Shown here piece after piece: positions 1 through 10,000 of a DNA stretch of 41,077 bases. Source of the DNA: Protostelium mycophagum (taxonomy: Eukaryota; Evosea; Variosea; Protosteliida; Protosteliaceae); contig KV921251.1 of the NCBI GenBank assembly GCA_002081555.1, positions 1-41,077 of the forward strand. Direction: 5' to 3'. Below the pieces are notes generated by a model. That model did not search any database. It worked only from the letters and a program-made list of their open reading frames with translations, and was not told the DNA's origin. How positions within the stretch are numbered: position 1 is the stretch's first letter; the number at the start of each line of letters is the position of its first letter. Position numbers and translations under genes: made by a program.

Positions 1-260
1 AAACATAAACAAAGTGTGAAAATGAGAATGATTTTTAACTTCTTAAGCTGAAAAGTGGTCGGCACTGTAAAAAATTGTCGGTCATATCGTGATTTTATTA
101 ATAATAAAAATATGATATCAATACATCTGTCTCTGTTCCATACGTTTGTTTAAATACATTGATCGACTGCAAAGTTGCTGTGATGAGCCTCATGCAGATA
201 GGCTCAAAAGACTGGACTTGACATGACGACATGACAATGACAAGGTCACGGTCGGCCCGA
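1..260. other. 5' edge, no gene recognised
   Basis: AT-rich sequence upstream of the duplicated hydrolase 5' region. I see no open frame with family resemblance and no RNA gene. It may hold the distal promoter of the hydrolase gene or the end of a gene outside the window. Confidence 0.5.
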
Positions 261-686
261 AGCCATAATTTCCGAAACCGTCAACGAAATTCAAAAGCGA
301 CAGTCATACTGAATCAAACTTTTGGCAAAGAGAGACAACCATGACGAGTGCCAAACCATTGATTTTGTGGTCTCTTGCTGCATATCACGGACCCTCTTAT
401 GCCCTCCCAGTGATCGAAGATTTGCGTGCTCTGGGATATGGAGATCACATTTTGGTTAATCATCCTTCTCAAGAGCCATAATTTCCGAAACCGTCAACGA
501 AATTCAAAAGTGACAGTCGCACTGAATCAAACTTTTGGCAAAGAGAGACAACCATGACGAGTGCCAAACCATTGATTTTGTGGTCTCTTGGTGCATATCA
601 CGGACCTTCTTATGCCCTCCCAGTGATCGAAGATTTGCGTGCTCTGGGATATGGAGATCACATTTTGGTTAATCATCCTTCTCAAG
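261..686 (+). repeat. 213-bp tandem direct duplication covering a gene's 5' end
   Basis: Two adjacent copies, 261-473 and 474-686, differ at only about five positions, so the duplication is recent. Each copy holds the same presumed 5' leader, the ATG (341 and 554) and the first 44-45 codons. The period, 213, is a multiple of three, but the copy-1 frame stops at TAA (479-481) shortly after entering the leader of copy 2. Copy 1 is therefore a dead 46-codon stub, and the intact gene starts in copy 2. Confidence 0.95.
341..481 (+). pseudogene. Truncated N-terminal copy of the hydrolase ORF
   Basis: It starts with the same codons as the intact gene at 554 and runs 46 codons to a TAA inside the duplicated leader. 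It lacks the catalytic serine region, so no enzyme can be made from it. It could act as an upstream ORF if transcription starts from the first leader copy. Confidence 0.75.
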
Positions 687-1388
687 AACAAGAGGGAAAA
701 GAGGTCCTGCCTGCAGAAGATGCCAATAACATCAAGAGTCTTTTGTTACCTATCTTAGATGGGGGTCGTGACGTCATTATCGTGACGCACAGCTACGGTG
801 GCATTCCAGGCTGCAGCGCACTCGAAGGTCTTGATAAGTCCTCTAGAGGTGATCATTTTCCATCAAAATTTTAAACTTCATTTATAATCCTTCAGCGTCT
901 GGAGGCTCTGTCAGAGGGATCGCTTGCATTGCTTCCTACGTGCTTCCAAAGGGCAGAGATCTCATGGCATTCCTAACACAAAACGAAATCCCTCCTCCCG
1001 AAGTATCTGTTGACGAGAGGGGCATGGTTCTTCCCTCCATAAATGCGAAGAAGCAGATGTTTTGGTCCGGCCTGTCTGATGAACAGCAAGAGCACTTGGA
1101 AAGGATGACTAGAAAGCAAAACTTTGGGTGACATGTCATCGACACAAACGTGTTCTCACATTGTGCAGGAGCTTTGTTTTCCCCGTCTCCTTCGAACCAC
1201 ATCCAACCGTCCCCATGGCTTATCTATTGGCAGAAAAAGACGGCATCATTCCATGCCAATTGCAAGAGAAGATGGCAGCTGACGCGAGTGCCAAAGTGAC
1301 ACGCACCCAGTTCACACATTTCCAGATGTTTTTTGAGCACCAGAGGGCTGCGCAGTGGATTGATGAATTCATCAATACGTTATGTTGA
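554..1388 (+). CDS. Alpha/beta hydrolase-fold protein
   Basis: Predicted 248 residues in three exons (554-848, 896-1127, 1169-1388) with two short GT-AG introns of 47 and 41 nt; phases 1 and 2 keep frame. The N-terminus has a beta-strand followed by GAYHGPSY, a plausible oxyanion-loop region. The nucleophile elbow is THSYGG (about residue 80), a variant of GxSxG with Ser as likely nucleophile. An acid residue in AEKDG and a histidine in FTHFQM near the C-terminus can complete the triad. No signal peptide is seen, so the protein is probably cytosolic. The family is broad (esterases and lipases) and the substrate cannot be predicted. The start is the ATG of the second copy of a duplicated leader. 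Confidence 0.85.
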
Positions 1389-1602
1389 ATGAAAATTCCA
1401 AAAATAGAATGAACTATTCGAGTTATTCCACACACTGTACTGCCACTGTTTGTGGTTATTAATGCTCACAAGTAGTCGTGGTGTTTTTCGTGAGTTTTGC
1501 ATTGTGAATATATTTGACTTGACTTTCTTTTAAAGGAAGCAAGACCTCACCATGGCTATTTTTTTATAAACATCCAATAAAAATCGATCTAATTAAACTC
1601 AT

Positions 1603-2116
1603 CTATGGCGACTCCTCTTTTGATTGAGGTAGCGCATCTTCTATTACTGACAATAACTTCTTATTCGTGCTGTGTGAGGTCTTGATGTGTTCTACCGATT
1701 CTTGCATATCTTCTGATCTATTCGACTCCTTGGCAAATTTGTCGGCCATAGAAAGCCATTGTGCCACCTTTGTGTAATCTACTTCCTCTTCTTGTAACAT
1801 TTTTGTGACCTTGTCTAAGCAGACTCGCATGATCTTATCTGGTGTACTCTTCTTGATTGATTCGATAGATTTGCTTCTGGTGGGGAGGAAAGCCACATTT
1901 TTGACGAGAGGATTCTTTGGTGATTTACGAGCTTCCTCTTCCTTTGTCTTCTTTGGTGAGTGTTCAGGTTTATCTTCTTCTCGTTTTCTCTTCAGATCCT
2001 GGGTCATATTAGCCGAATGTTCATCAATTTCAGAAAACATGATGTCAATGAAAGACCTTGCTGGTTTCAGCCTCTATCGCCTCTTCAATCTCTTGTGTTG
2101 TCGCTTGTGAGCTCAT
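1603..2116 (-). CDS. Lysine-rich hypothetical protein, probably nuclear
   Basis: Two exons (2057-2116 and 1603-1998) joined by a 58-nt intron whose 3' end has a clear CTAAT branch-point-like element. The product is about 151 residues. The N-terminus is acidic. Residues about 20-50 contain KRKREED and SPKKTKEEE, which resemble a bipartite nuclear localisation signal with a possible SP phosphosite. The C-terminal half, about residues 70-130, is predicted helical (KIMRVCLDKVTKMLQEEE) and could form a small helical bundle or coiled coil. I recognise no family. It diverges from the PIP-box gene at 2289 across 172 bp, so the two may share a promoter. Confidence 0.65.
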
Positions 2117-2288
2117 GTTATTTTTGAAATCGGACAGAAGATGACTGTTTATTCTTCGAAAAAATATTCACCTCGGATGACTTCCAGAATTTATAATTTC
2201 CTCGAATTTTGTAATTTTCGCGCGCTTTCATCATATTCAAAATTTCAACAACGGCGTGACCTCATCACGGACCTTCTTACCGCTGAAG
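2117..2288. promoter_or_regulatory. Shared divergent promoter region (inferred)
   Basis: These 172 bp separate two outward-facing start codons (2116 on minus, 2289 on plus). No recognisable TATA box or operator was identified. The call rests on gene orientation alone. Confidence 0.4.
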
Positions 2289-2572
2289 ATGGTGTCGAGG
2301 CAGCAGTCCATCACCAACTTCTTTGGTGGAGTGAGACCACTCTCTAAAAGCCCAAAGAGACCGGCGGTCGAACCGAAAATGGAAAAGTAAGCAAATTTTT
2401 GAGATTGCACACACATCACCAATATCATCCTCAATCTCTAAAGTATGACAGTCAATATCACCTCACTCCTCAATCATTACCCGTGGAACCTCTTCAGATG
2501 GAACATCACGATGCATTTATCCAAGACGATCCGACCGGTCATGATCAGACTCTTTTGGAGACGATCACTTGA
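2289..2572 (+). CDS. Small PIP-box (PCNA-binding motif) protein
   Basis: Two exons (2289-2386 and 2452-2572) with a 65-nt intron give a predicted 72 residues. The N-terminus, MVSRQQSITNFFGG, fits the PCNA-interacting-peptide pattern Q-x-x-hydrophobic-x-x-aromatic-aromatic (Q-Q-S-I-T-N-F-F), followed by basic residues (SKSPKRP). This is the arrangement at the N-termini of DNA ligase I and several replication or repair factors. The rest is short, hydrophilic and disordered-looking, so it is not a ligase as read. It may be a free PCNA-binding peptide protein, or the first exons of a gene whose other exons I failed to join. The alternative upstream frame starting at 2141 lacks any recognisable motif and was not used. 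Confidence 0.5.
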
Positions 2573-2745
2573 TTCCCATGTTGTAGTAAAGGTGTAAATT
2601 CTGTCGATTCTTGAACCACACTTTCAAGTTTTTTATTTTTCATCTCTTCAATTCCTTTACTGTCTTCTCATCTCTTATCCAATTCTGCAGAGTATCTTCC
2701 AAATCTGTAATCGCTCAACACCCAATCCGAAAATGCATCGCCTGA

Positions 2746-4784
2746 TTACCTCAACACGAAGGGAGGGATCGCACAAAGAACTCCCATGCCCACAAAGAGC
2801 CCCATCATGATGTCGTATTGTTCTGCAGCTGCCAGTCTCCCGACACCTTGGTTCATTCCGTAGAGGCCGATATTATAAACAAAAATCGTCAATGACGTAG
2901 AATAACTCAACACTTCCTTTGGTACTACGAAATTTCAGTCAAATTTCCATCAGTAATCTAAAAATAGAAATGGTCCCATATCCAAATTCTCGAGTTGAAA
3001 TCTCGTTGAAATCTCGTTGAAATCTCACCAACGATAGCGATACAGGGAAAAATGATAGCGTCCATGAGGGACTGCACCAGCCCGAGACCAACATAGATCA
3101 CAATTGGCGGGAAATCTGTCAGCCAGAATATGACGTAGCCAGCCACGGTGAGGCAACCAGCTAACATTCCAAAATAGGTTCTGAACCCTGAAGAAGATCA
3201 GCCACGTCATCATACAAATGTCCGTCGAAAAAATAAACGGCTGAAAAATCCGAGTTGTAGACGCGATTGTAGAACGGAAAATCACCTAGAAACCCGATTG
3301 CGGTGGACACCAACGCTGTGGACAGGCCGTTTGCGATGGGAAGAAGACTGACCATAAAAGACGCATCTTCGTCAGAAATGCCACGTGTCTTCGTGAGAAC
3401 CTACACATTTTCAATTGATTTTTCGCCATAATATTTAAAAATCTGTACACAGCGTCTTCAGCGCGTCGACAGATCCTCGTGTACAGAGGACGTCGACAGA
3501 ATCTTCCGAGAAAATTCACCTGTATTCCGAAAGAGGTGAAGGTAAAGAGTGACGAGACAAAGCCGGTTGCTATGAAAGCGAGCATCCAGTAGGCCAAAGG
3601 AAATGACGAATAACAATCCCAATAAAACTTAAGCGCCCTCAGAATGGCGGCCCCGCACCCTCTCTCTTCTATCGGTCTGACCTGCGAAATTTCAGCGAAA
3701 TTTCAGATCGTTTCAAGTTGAAGACCTTGTTGATGGATTCTCTCTTGAGGAAGGGGGAATTTGGGCGGGAAGAATTTTTCCTCTTTTCGATGATTACGTC
3801 GAAAAATACAAAAAGTATCGCTGACACGAAAGATGTCAAACAGACACTACAGGTGTCAGTTTGACACATTGACGCGTTGTAGACTCACATGAGGGCGGTG
3901 AAGAGCGCAATTCTCAGGCCGAATTTGTCGTTGATTCTGGGCAAAGTGTTGTAGCTGCCTGTGGCGGTTATTTTTCCGAGAAAATTACCATTCCATGAAT
4001 AAAGATACGTTCTAAGAATCTGAAAACTCACTGAAAGATCCGATACGTAACCAGCAGTGTAGACAGCCGATGGCGACATTCAACTTGAAATTTCTTTTGG
4101 GCCCTTTGAACCATCCTCCCTGTACACGAATAAATGTCGACACATACAATTACGTCTTTTCAAAGAAGCTGCATCAGATGTGTACTCACGATCAATGTGA
4201 TGACCACAAAATACAAGTAGCAGCTGCCGGCTCCGAATAAAAGTTGGCCGACATACATTGGATAAAATGTCTGCGAATTGGCGATGATGAATATCCCTAA
4301 TGTGTTGATGAACGTTGTTCCAATCAGCATCCTTTAGGGGTCAAAAAATGTGATCGAATGTCGCAAACCTTACTTTCTTGCGCCAAAAAATTCGTATAAT
4401 GCACCACCAAAGAATACGAGAACCAATGTCGCAAGAGGATAAGCTGCCGGAAATCAGCATAATCATCAAGCCCCCGCGAAATACCTGAAAGAAGAGAACC
4501 CATATCGGAGGGGGTGAAGCCGTATTGAATTCCTGTTACGATTCAGTGTTTATGGAAGATAATGTAGACTTACTCAGAGGGACTGTGAGTGCCGATAGAG
4601 TATCATATCCAAAATAAAGTCCAAATACAGAGTGAGCGACCAGGAACAACAGAACGATGGGTTTCTCATACAGATCTTCTTCTTTCATTGGCTCTTCATC
4701 TTGTATCGTGGGTGCCGATGCCTCTATATCTTTGGATCTGTAGTCCTCTCTATACTCTTTCAGCTTCTCGCGTTCATTGTCCAT
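2746..4784 (-). CDS. MFSD1-like major facilitator superfamily transporter
   Basis: Eleven exons (4574-4784, 4485-4532, 4374-4443, 4190-4331, 4032-4119, 3889-3958, 3726-3846, 3520-3681, 3286-3400, 3029-3187, 2746-2924) splice in frame to 454 residues, the usual MFS length. An acidic N-tail of about 50 residues precedes TM1 (FLVAHSVFGLYFGYDTLSAL), which resembles the MFSD1 TM1 with its F/YxxYDxxxAL signature. Further marks are FGGALYEFFGARK in the loop after TM2, WFKGPKRNFKLN at the TM4-TM5 region (the WFKGKE-type segment of MFSD1) and about 12 hydrophobic segments in total. Metazoan MFSD1 is a lysosomal dipeptide exporter needing GLMP; location and substrate here are inferred. I prefer the ATG at 4784 over an upstream extension that lacks an ATG. 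The last intron (2925-3028) contains an 11-bp triple repeat. Confidence 0.85.
2994..3026. repeat. 11-bp unit repeated three times inside an intron
   Basis: The unit GTTGAAATCTC occurs at 2994-3004, 3005-3015 and 3016-3026 without interruption. It lies in the last intron of the MFSD1-like gene, next to the 5' splice site on the minus strand. Confidence 0.95.
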
Positions 4785-5350
4785 ATCGATGTTGATGCGC
4801 CCCCCAAAAAATGTTCCCGTGCACACTGTCGACAGTGAAAGGGTCTGACAGGTTTGGAAGTTTGTGAGATTCTTGCTTGTAATGCGGCAACGCAAACAAG
4901 TCACGTTAAGAGAAGCCCGCCTCTTTTCGCGTGACAATTCGTCCTGTCGGAATGTATGTCAGTCGCAGATTTTGGATCTCCGACTGGGGACCTTAAGAAT
5001 ATTTTAAATTCTTTAGAATATTTTAAATTATTTTTATTTGCAGAAAACTGCTCTGATGAACTCGAAGATTTTTAATTTGGAAGAATCATAAATTAATGCC
5101 AAGGTTCCCAACCTTAACCAGGTAGCAGACAGATTGGAGCATCTCAGCGTGAATCACCCTTTTGCAACCAAGATCCGATCGTCTGTAAACTGGAAATTCG
5201 CCCAGATGAATGAGGATATATTTTCATTTTCCTCCAAGTGCTGGGGCACGAATCATCTTCTGAAATCCCGTCGAGTTCAGATTGATATTGCAAAATGGGA
5301 CGCGTTTTCCCTGCGTTTGGAAGGATTTGTTTTAGTTTTTGACTGGAACA

Positions 5351-5404
5351 TAACACACACGCACGACACGCACGCACGTACTCACGAACACGCACGCACG
5401 CACG
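5351..5404. repeat. Imperfect (ACGC/ACAC) simple repeat
   Basis: A run built from ACAC, ACGC and CACG units, broken by a few other bases. It is non-coding by context. Confidence 0.9.
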
Positions 5405-5423
5405 GTAACTACGCACCAACACC

Positions 5424-5451
5424 CTACTACCTACTACCTACTACCTACTAC
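5424..5451. repeat. (CTACTAC) microsatellite, four units
   Basis: Four perfect heptamer units in tandem directly after the CA/CG-rich repeat. Confidence 0.95.
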
Positions 5452-5543
5452 AACTACCACCACCCCTGTCACCAAAAGTAATATAATATCAACAAATGTG
5501 AGTCGTTGTAGATGTGAAATGGACACTCATGTACACAGAAAAA

Positions 5544-6270
5544 ATGGCCACCGTTATGAGCAATGTCCACCTAGGCAATGTTGGATTGAAAAGATCAAGA
5601 TCAAGCCCAGAGAATAGGATGCACCTTCCCTTTTACACCGCCCCAAAAATAGACTGCGAACTGTCCAAAATGCCCGGGTAAGATTTGGTGATGTCAAACA
5701 CCAGTTGACACCCACAGTATGACATTCCTTTTGAGTTGCATTAACGGCTGGATGAGGAAAACAGAAGTCCCCTTCACTGCCTCTCAAGGCGTCCAATCCA
5801 TCAACATCATTCTACATTTTGTCAGGGTGAGCGACTTGCAAATTTCACATTTTATTTCAATCTTCTGTTTGACCTCCTTAGACATGCGGCTATTCCTTCA
5901 CTCCCGACATCCTCCTTGCGGTCATCGTGTACTGCGATAGATTCGTGATGTCCAGAGGATACGTCAGCAAAGGAGCGGTACCCTCTCTCATCTGCCTCAG
6001 CTCCCTGATCGCTGTCAAATTTTGGATGGATCAAGGTAGGTTATGGCTGGTTGTAGATTTGTTGTTGATTCGTTTAATATCATAATTCAATATTTAATAA
6101 TTTCAGGTGCCAGCCTTTCTGTCGCAGCGTCCTTTTTGAGAGTACCCTTCAGAGACATGCCAAAGATCGAGGCAGAATTTTTGAAAAGCATAGACTACAG
6201 ACTGTTCATCAACTCTAAAGACATAAACACGTACTACCCTCTTCTCGAGCTCCGCCCCGCAAAGAGATGA
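5544..6270 (+). CDS. PHO80-like (P/U-type) cyclin
   Basis: Four exons (5544-5677, 5718-5826, 5882-6035, 6107-6270) give 186 residues in a continuous frame. The cyclin box starts around residue 60. Key matches to the PHO80/PCL cyclin pattern are VQSINIILHFVR, then F-T-P-D-I-L-L-A-V-I-V-Y-C-D-R-F (the ALIYIDRL-type helix), VPSLICLSSLIAVKFWMD (the LLL-ASKFLDD helix) and MPKIEAEFLKSIDYRLFI (the MNRLExxFLxxLDxxL helix). Such cyclins pair with CDK5/Pho85-type kinases in nutrient signalling or polarity; the partner here is unknown. At 186 residues it is little more than the cyclin box. Confidence 0.85.
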
Positions 6271-6489
6271 TCATAAAAGAAATAGTAATCCAATGAGCAC
6301 TGAATTATTTTGAAGAACAAAAACAATCATCATTTTGACGGTTGTCGAATGACGCGAGTCATTGCTATGAAACTATTCGCCAAGAAGTGAACATAATCAT
6401 GTCGATGTAATATTCTGTCAAGGTTCGGAAAATATGCCAAGACCTATGAAGACGGTTCTGACCAAAAAGAGATCATTCTACTGTTACAT

Positions 6490-6995
6490 CTATTTCTCCC
6501 ACATGAATAACATGTTGCAGAAGTCCATATACTTGATCTGTCCATTTCCTTGGAAGTCGGCTTCATAAATGAGCTCTTCTATCTCAGCAGGGTCCATGAA
6601 ATCGCCCAACTCTGTTAAAGCCTCTCGTAGGTCCTGTGCCGAAACAGTTCCCTTGCCTAAAGATGTCAGATTAAAACAGAAAGAAATTTGAAGAGATGTA
6701 ACGCTTAGCGGAATACTTACCGGCCTTGTCGAAGACGCGGAATGCCTCTATAACCTCATCTTTGGTGTTGACGTGGTTCATCTTTAAAAAAGTGTCGGGT
6801 GATGTTGTTTGACCGCTGCTTTTCTTCTGACCTTATGAACTTGACTCTCTACAACGAGAAGAAAGTTCGCCAAAAAAATCTTCAAAAATAAACGGTAACT
6901 GCCTTAAGTTCTCCAACAAGTGTCCTGCCACCAGCACTTCCATAAAAATTGATATGCATGAACACCATCACACACAATATTTTCGGGTATGACAT
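6490..6995 (-). CDS. EF-hand protein, calmodulin/centrin type (5' end uncertain)
   Basis: The two 3' exons (6721-6781 and 6490-6656) are secure. They read MNHVNTKDEVIEAFRVFDKA, then GKGTVSAQDLREALTELG, and later a second hand with EADFQGNGQIKYMDF, ending MLFMWEK. This matches the C-terminal lobe of calmodulin/centrin proteins, but the loops are degenerate: loop 1 reads D-K-A-G-K-G-T-V and loop 2 D-F-Q-G-N-G-Q-I, so Ca2+ affinity may be altered. Upstream, a small exon near 6832-6850 (ESQVHK) and a possible first exon starting at ATG 6995 with a degenerate loop (FYGSAGGRTLVGEL) are tentative. If that start is right, it lies about 30 bp after the stop of the upstream RhoGAP gene. Confidence 0.65.
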
Positions 6996-7026
6996 ATCAA
7001 ATATGGATGGTACGGTAATTCTTTAT

Positions 7027-10000
7027 TCAAACGGGAAGATCGACCACATCGATATCTTCGATCATCTTCCTCAGAGGTCCCAGGCCGCTGCTGGACTCCT
7101 CAAGCACTTTCATAGAGGGAGGGGACACGAGTGATGTACTCTCTGACCCCGACATGTTGAGGTCGCTGAGATCTACGCTACTCACGGATTCTTCTCTTTC
7201 CTGGTGAAAAAGTCAGTGAAGATTCATCGTATTCGGTTGCAAACACAAAGATTTCAAAATTGCAACATGTTATGGCCGGACAGTCTTGATGCGGTAACGT
7301 TACCGTAAAAGACATGTTCCGTCACAGTAACTACCGTAGAACGGAACTGTTTCCGTCCAGCCTTACAACATGGTCGCGATAAATCAGGTGAGTCTATGCA
7401 TACCCTCATAGAGTCCGTGGAAACTTTGAGTTCTAATTCTTCCATCAATTTGAGCTCTTCTGGTATTGTGACAGAGGACACAGACACCTGGCCGAATTCT
7501 TTAGAGGTCCAATGTAGCGCGTGATAGAAATTCTCGTTCGGCCGGTTGAAGATCAAGATCTGTCAAAGTGTCAATTTGACATCTGTATTATCCCATGGGA
7601 AGAGTGGGTTACTATGGTGACTTACTTCGTCTCCTATCTTCATTGCGATTTGCATATCCTCTTTATGGTTGTGATCGATACCTGCTCTGGCTACCCCTAG
7701 CCGAATTCTCGCCGACTGGGAAAGTTCAGTCAAATTTCCACGAATAAATACCCCGAAAATTCTCGGAATATTCTATGAAAATTCACCTTGTCGAAAAGGA
7801 CGTCTTGGTTTTTCATCATGAAAAGTGTCAAATTGTTGACCCATGCCGACTCTGAAATCGCATCGGCTGCCGAGTCTATCGTTCCCGGAACGGCTTGACA
7901 TTTCAGCGAAATTTCGTGTGAATCTCATCACCTTTGTGAGGGGTGATGGCCAGTCCGAGCGTTGTAGATAGATTCTCTTCGGTCATGAGCGATTTCGCTT
8001 GTTGTTTTGCGATTTCCCTGGCCAAGAATAATATTCTGTGCAGCAACCTGAAGTTTAAGGCTGGGATACGACTGAGGAGAGCTCTTATATAATGTATGGC
8101 CATCTGTTCGTGTTCTTCTATTATTTCTGGAGAAATCAACTCGTTGTAGATGGAGTTTAAAAATTTAAATTAGATTATTTCAGCGAATTCTACACCGAAA
8201 AAATCGATTTTGGTTTGTAAAGGCAATATTGTCTGAGTTTTGCTTTGCTGTCGTAGATGGGTTGTGACATATCTACAACGATGTAGACTTACTATATGAG
8301 AGGAGGAATAGCGTTCGTAATCTGTGTGGAATTATGGGATTGGTAGCTGTACGCATGCACATCTTGATGAAGGAGGCCACAGTGTGGGGGTCCTCCGGTC
8401 CAAATTGTATCTGAAATTTCGATTAATTTTCTCTGGAATTTCGGCAGATTTTAAGAGTTTCGTGTGGATAATGTGGATTGTAGATGTGATTGTAGATAAG
8501 ACTCACTTCGCCTCTGCGCGCCAGAGCCTTTTTCATTTCATTTAATCGAGCTTGAGACCCTGAGACCCTGAATATGCCCTCGGCATCACAAGCTGCGGTA
8601 CTTAAGGCAAAATTTTCTCGTTAAGCGCGATTCCTTACCGTGTTTCAAGATATGTTCTACTGCATGAGTGATCAGGGCGTGGTATTCACAGACTTCGAAA
8701 TTGATCTGATGACGTCATCATTTTACGCTCGAAATTTCTGGGAAACTTACGGGAAGGCGATTACTCTTCATTTCAGGTTTCAGTAGGTAGTGTAGAGGAG
8801 ATCGTAACATTTCCTATAAAATGTCAAAATTTTTTTTATAAATTCAATAAACAATTTTTTTAACCCAGGCAATCCCTGGACGCATCTCATCAGTAAATCA
8901 CGCATTTCATTCAGGTCTCAAATATTCGTGCGCACGGTAAGAAACGTGACAAGACGCGTTAAGGTATTTGAAGTTGTACACCTACCTCCTCTTCGTCTCT
9001 AGCTCTCAAAAGCTGGTTCATGCTTCCTTTTTTCTTGGAAGATGTCAGAAATTGAAATCTGACACTTCCTCTGGGTGACATCTGTGGGGTCCTCGCCCCC
9101 GATCCTGAGCTCTCGTCTGAGTCACTCGTGGCATCTGTACTCTGCCGAGATTTCGGCCTGGGGAGGTCAGAGATTTCGGTGAAATTTCGATGGAATTTAG
9201 ACGTACCGGGTCGAAGCGTCACTTGCTCTTCTTCGTGGCTTTTGTGTGTTAAAATAAATTTTAAAATAAAATAAATTGATTTTCTTGCAGCGGCTTTGCC
9301 GCAGTACATCATTTGTATTCTATTTTATTCTTCAGAATGATGAGGGCAAAGAGGTAGAAAAGGATGCCACTGTTGGAATTGTAGATAGAAAGATCTAAAA
9401 ATAGTCACTTCGTCGCTCGCAGCTTTTTCGTGTGAATTTCTGGATTTCGGGGAGAGCCAACCCGGAATGCTGATACCACTCTTCGACGATGCACTTCTCA
9501 TGATCTCATCACTGCTCTTCCATTTACTCGACCCCGATGATGTTCGTTGTAGTCCCTATTGTAGATCGTCAAACCGACGAATTTAGAAAAATAAATCTCG
9601 ATTTTTTTGATATTTTTATATTTCTATTATTTTTTGAAAATGATAAAAATAAAATCTTATTATTAATTTTCAAAAAAAAAATTGTGAAAAATTCAAATTA
9701 AAAATTAAATTTATCTTTATAATATTTTTTTGTAAATAATAAAAAATAAAATTTCATTTTACCTTTCTTATATTTGTGGGTGATTCGGAATTTTCGTGAC
9801 TGGAAACAGACTCGGACCTGCCCCTTCTTGCACCTAATTTTACGTGAATTTTCGTCGAAATTCGAACAAATTCGACTCACCATTGAGTACACTCTGCAGA
9901 TTGTCGTCTGGTGATCTTGTCAAGTGCTTGGAGGACGAAAAACCGACCGTCTTCCGGTCTTCTTTTCTCAAGAAGGGAGGGGGACTTTCTAGTGTCTAAA

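Larger units (their letters stand above)
4785..5543. other. 759-bp divergent intergenic region
   Basis: It lies between the start codons of the MFSD1-like gene (-) and the PHO80-like cyclin (+), so both promoters are expected here. It contains an AT-rich stretch (about 4990-5090), a CA/CG-rich simple repeat and a CTACTAC run. Open frames crossing the repeats encode His/Thr/Ala/Arg low-complexity sequence on both strands and look spurious. One GTTGTAGATG motif lies at 5506-5515. Confidence 0.6.

Noticed and set aside
1805-2110. Plus-strand frame opposite the lysine-rich gene
   Set aside because: It is a mirror of the minus-strand coding sequence, rich in Leu/Ser/Phe from reverse-read Lys/Glu codons, with no motif.
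2925-3028. Extra exon of the MFSD1-like gene encoding EFGYGTISIF
   Set aside because: It reads plausibly at first, but it hits stops without a donor. Skipping the whole interval joins CIAIV to VPKEVLSYS in frame, which matches the expected MFS segment.
4785-4937. N-terminal extension of the MFSD1-like protein
   Set aside because: The frame is open but has no ATG, is not conserved in character, and the ATG at 4784 gives an MFS-like N-tail.
5134-5481. Open frames on both strands with His/Thr/Ala/Arg-rich translation
   Set aside because: They run through the CA/CG simple repeat and CTACTAC microsatellite, and no flanking exon or family match exists.
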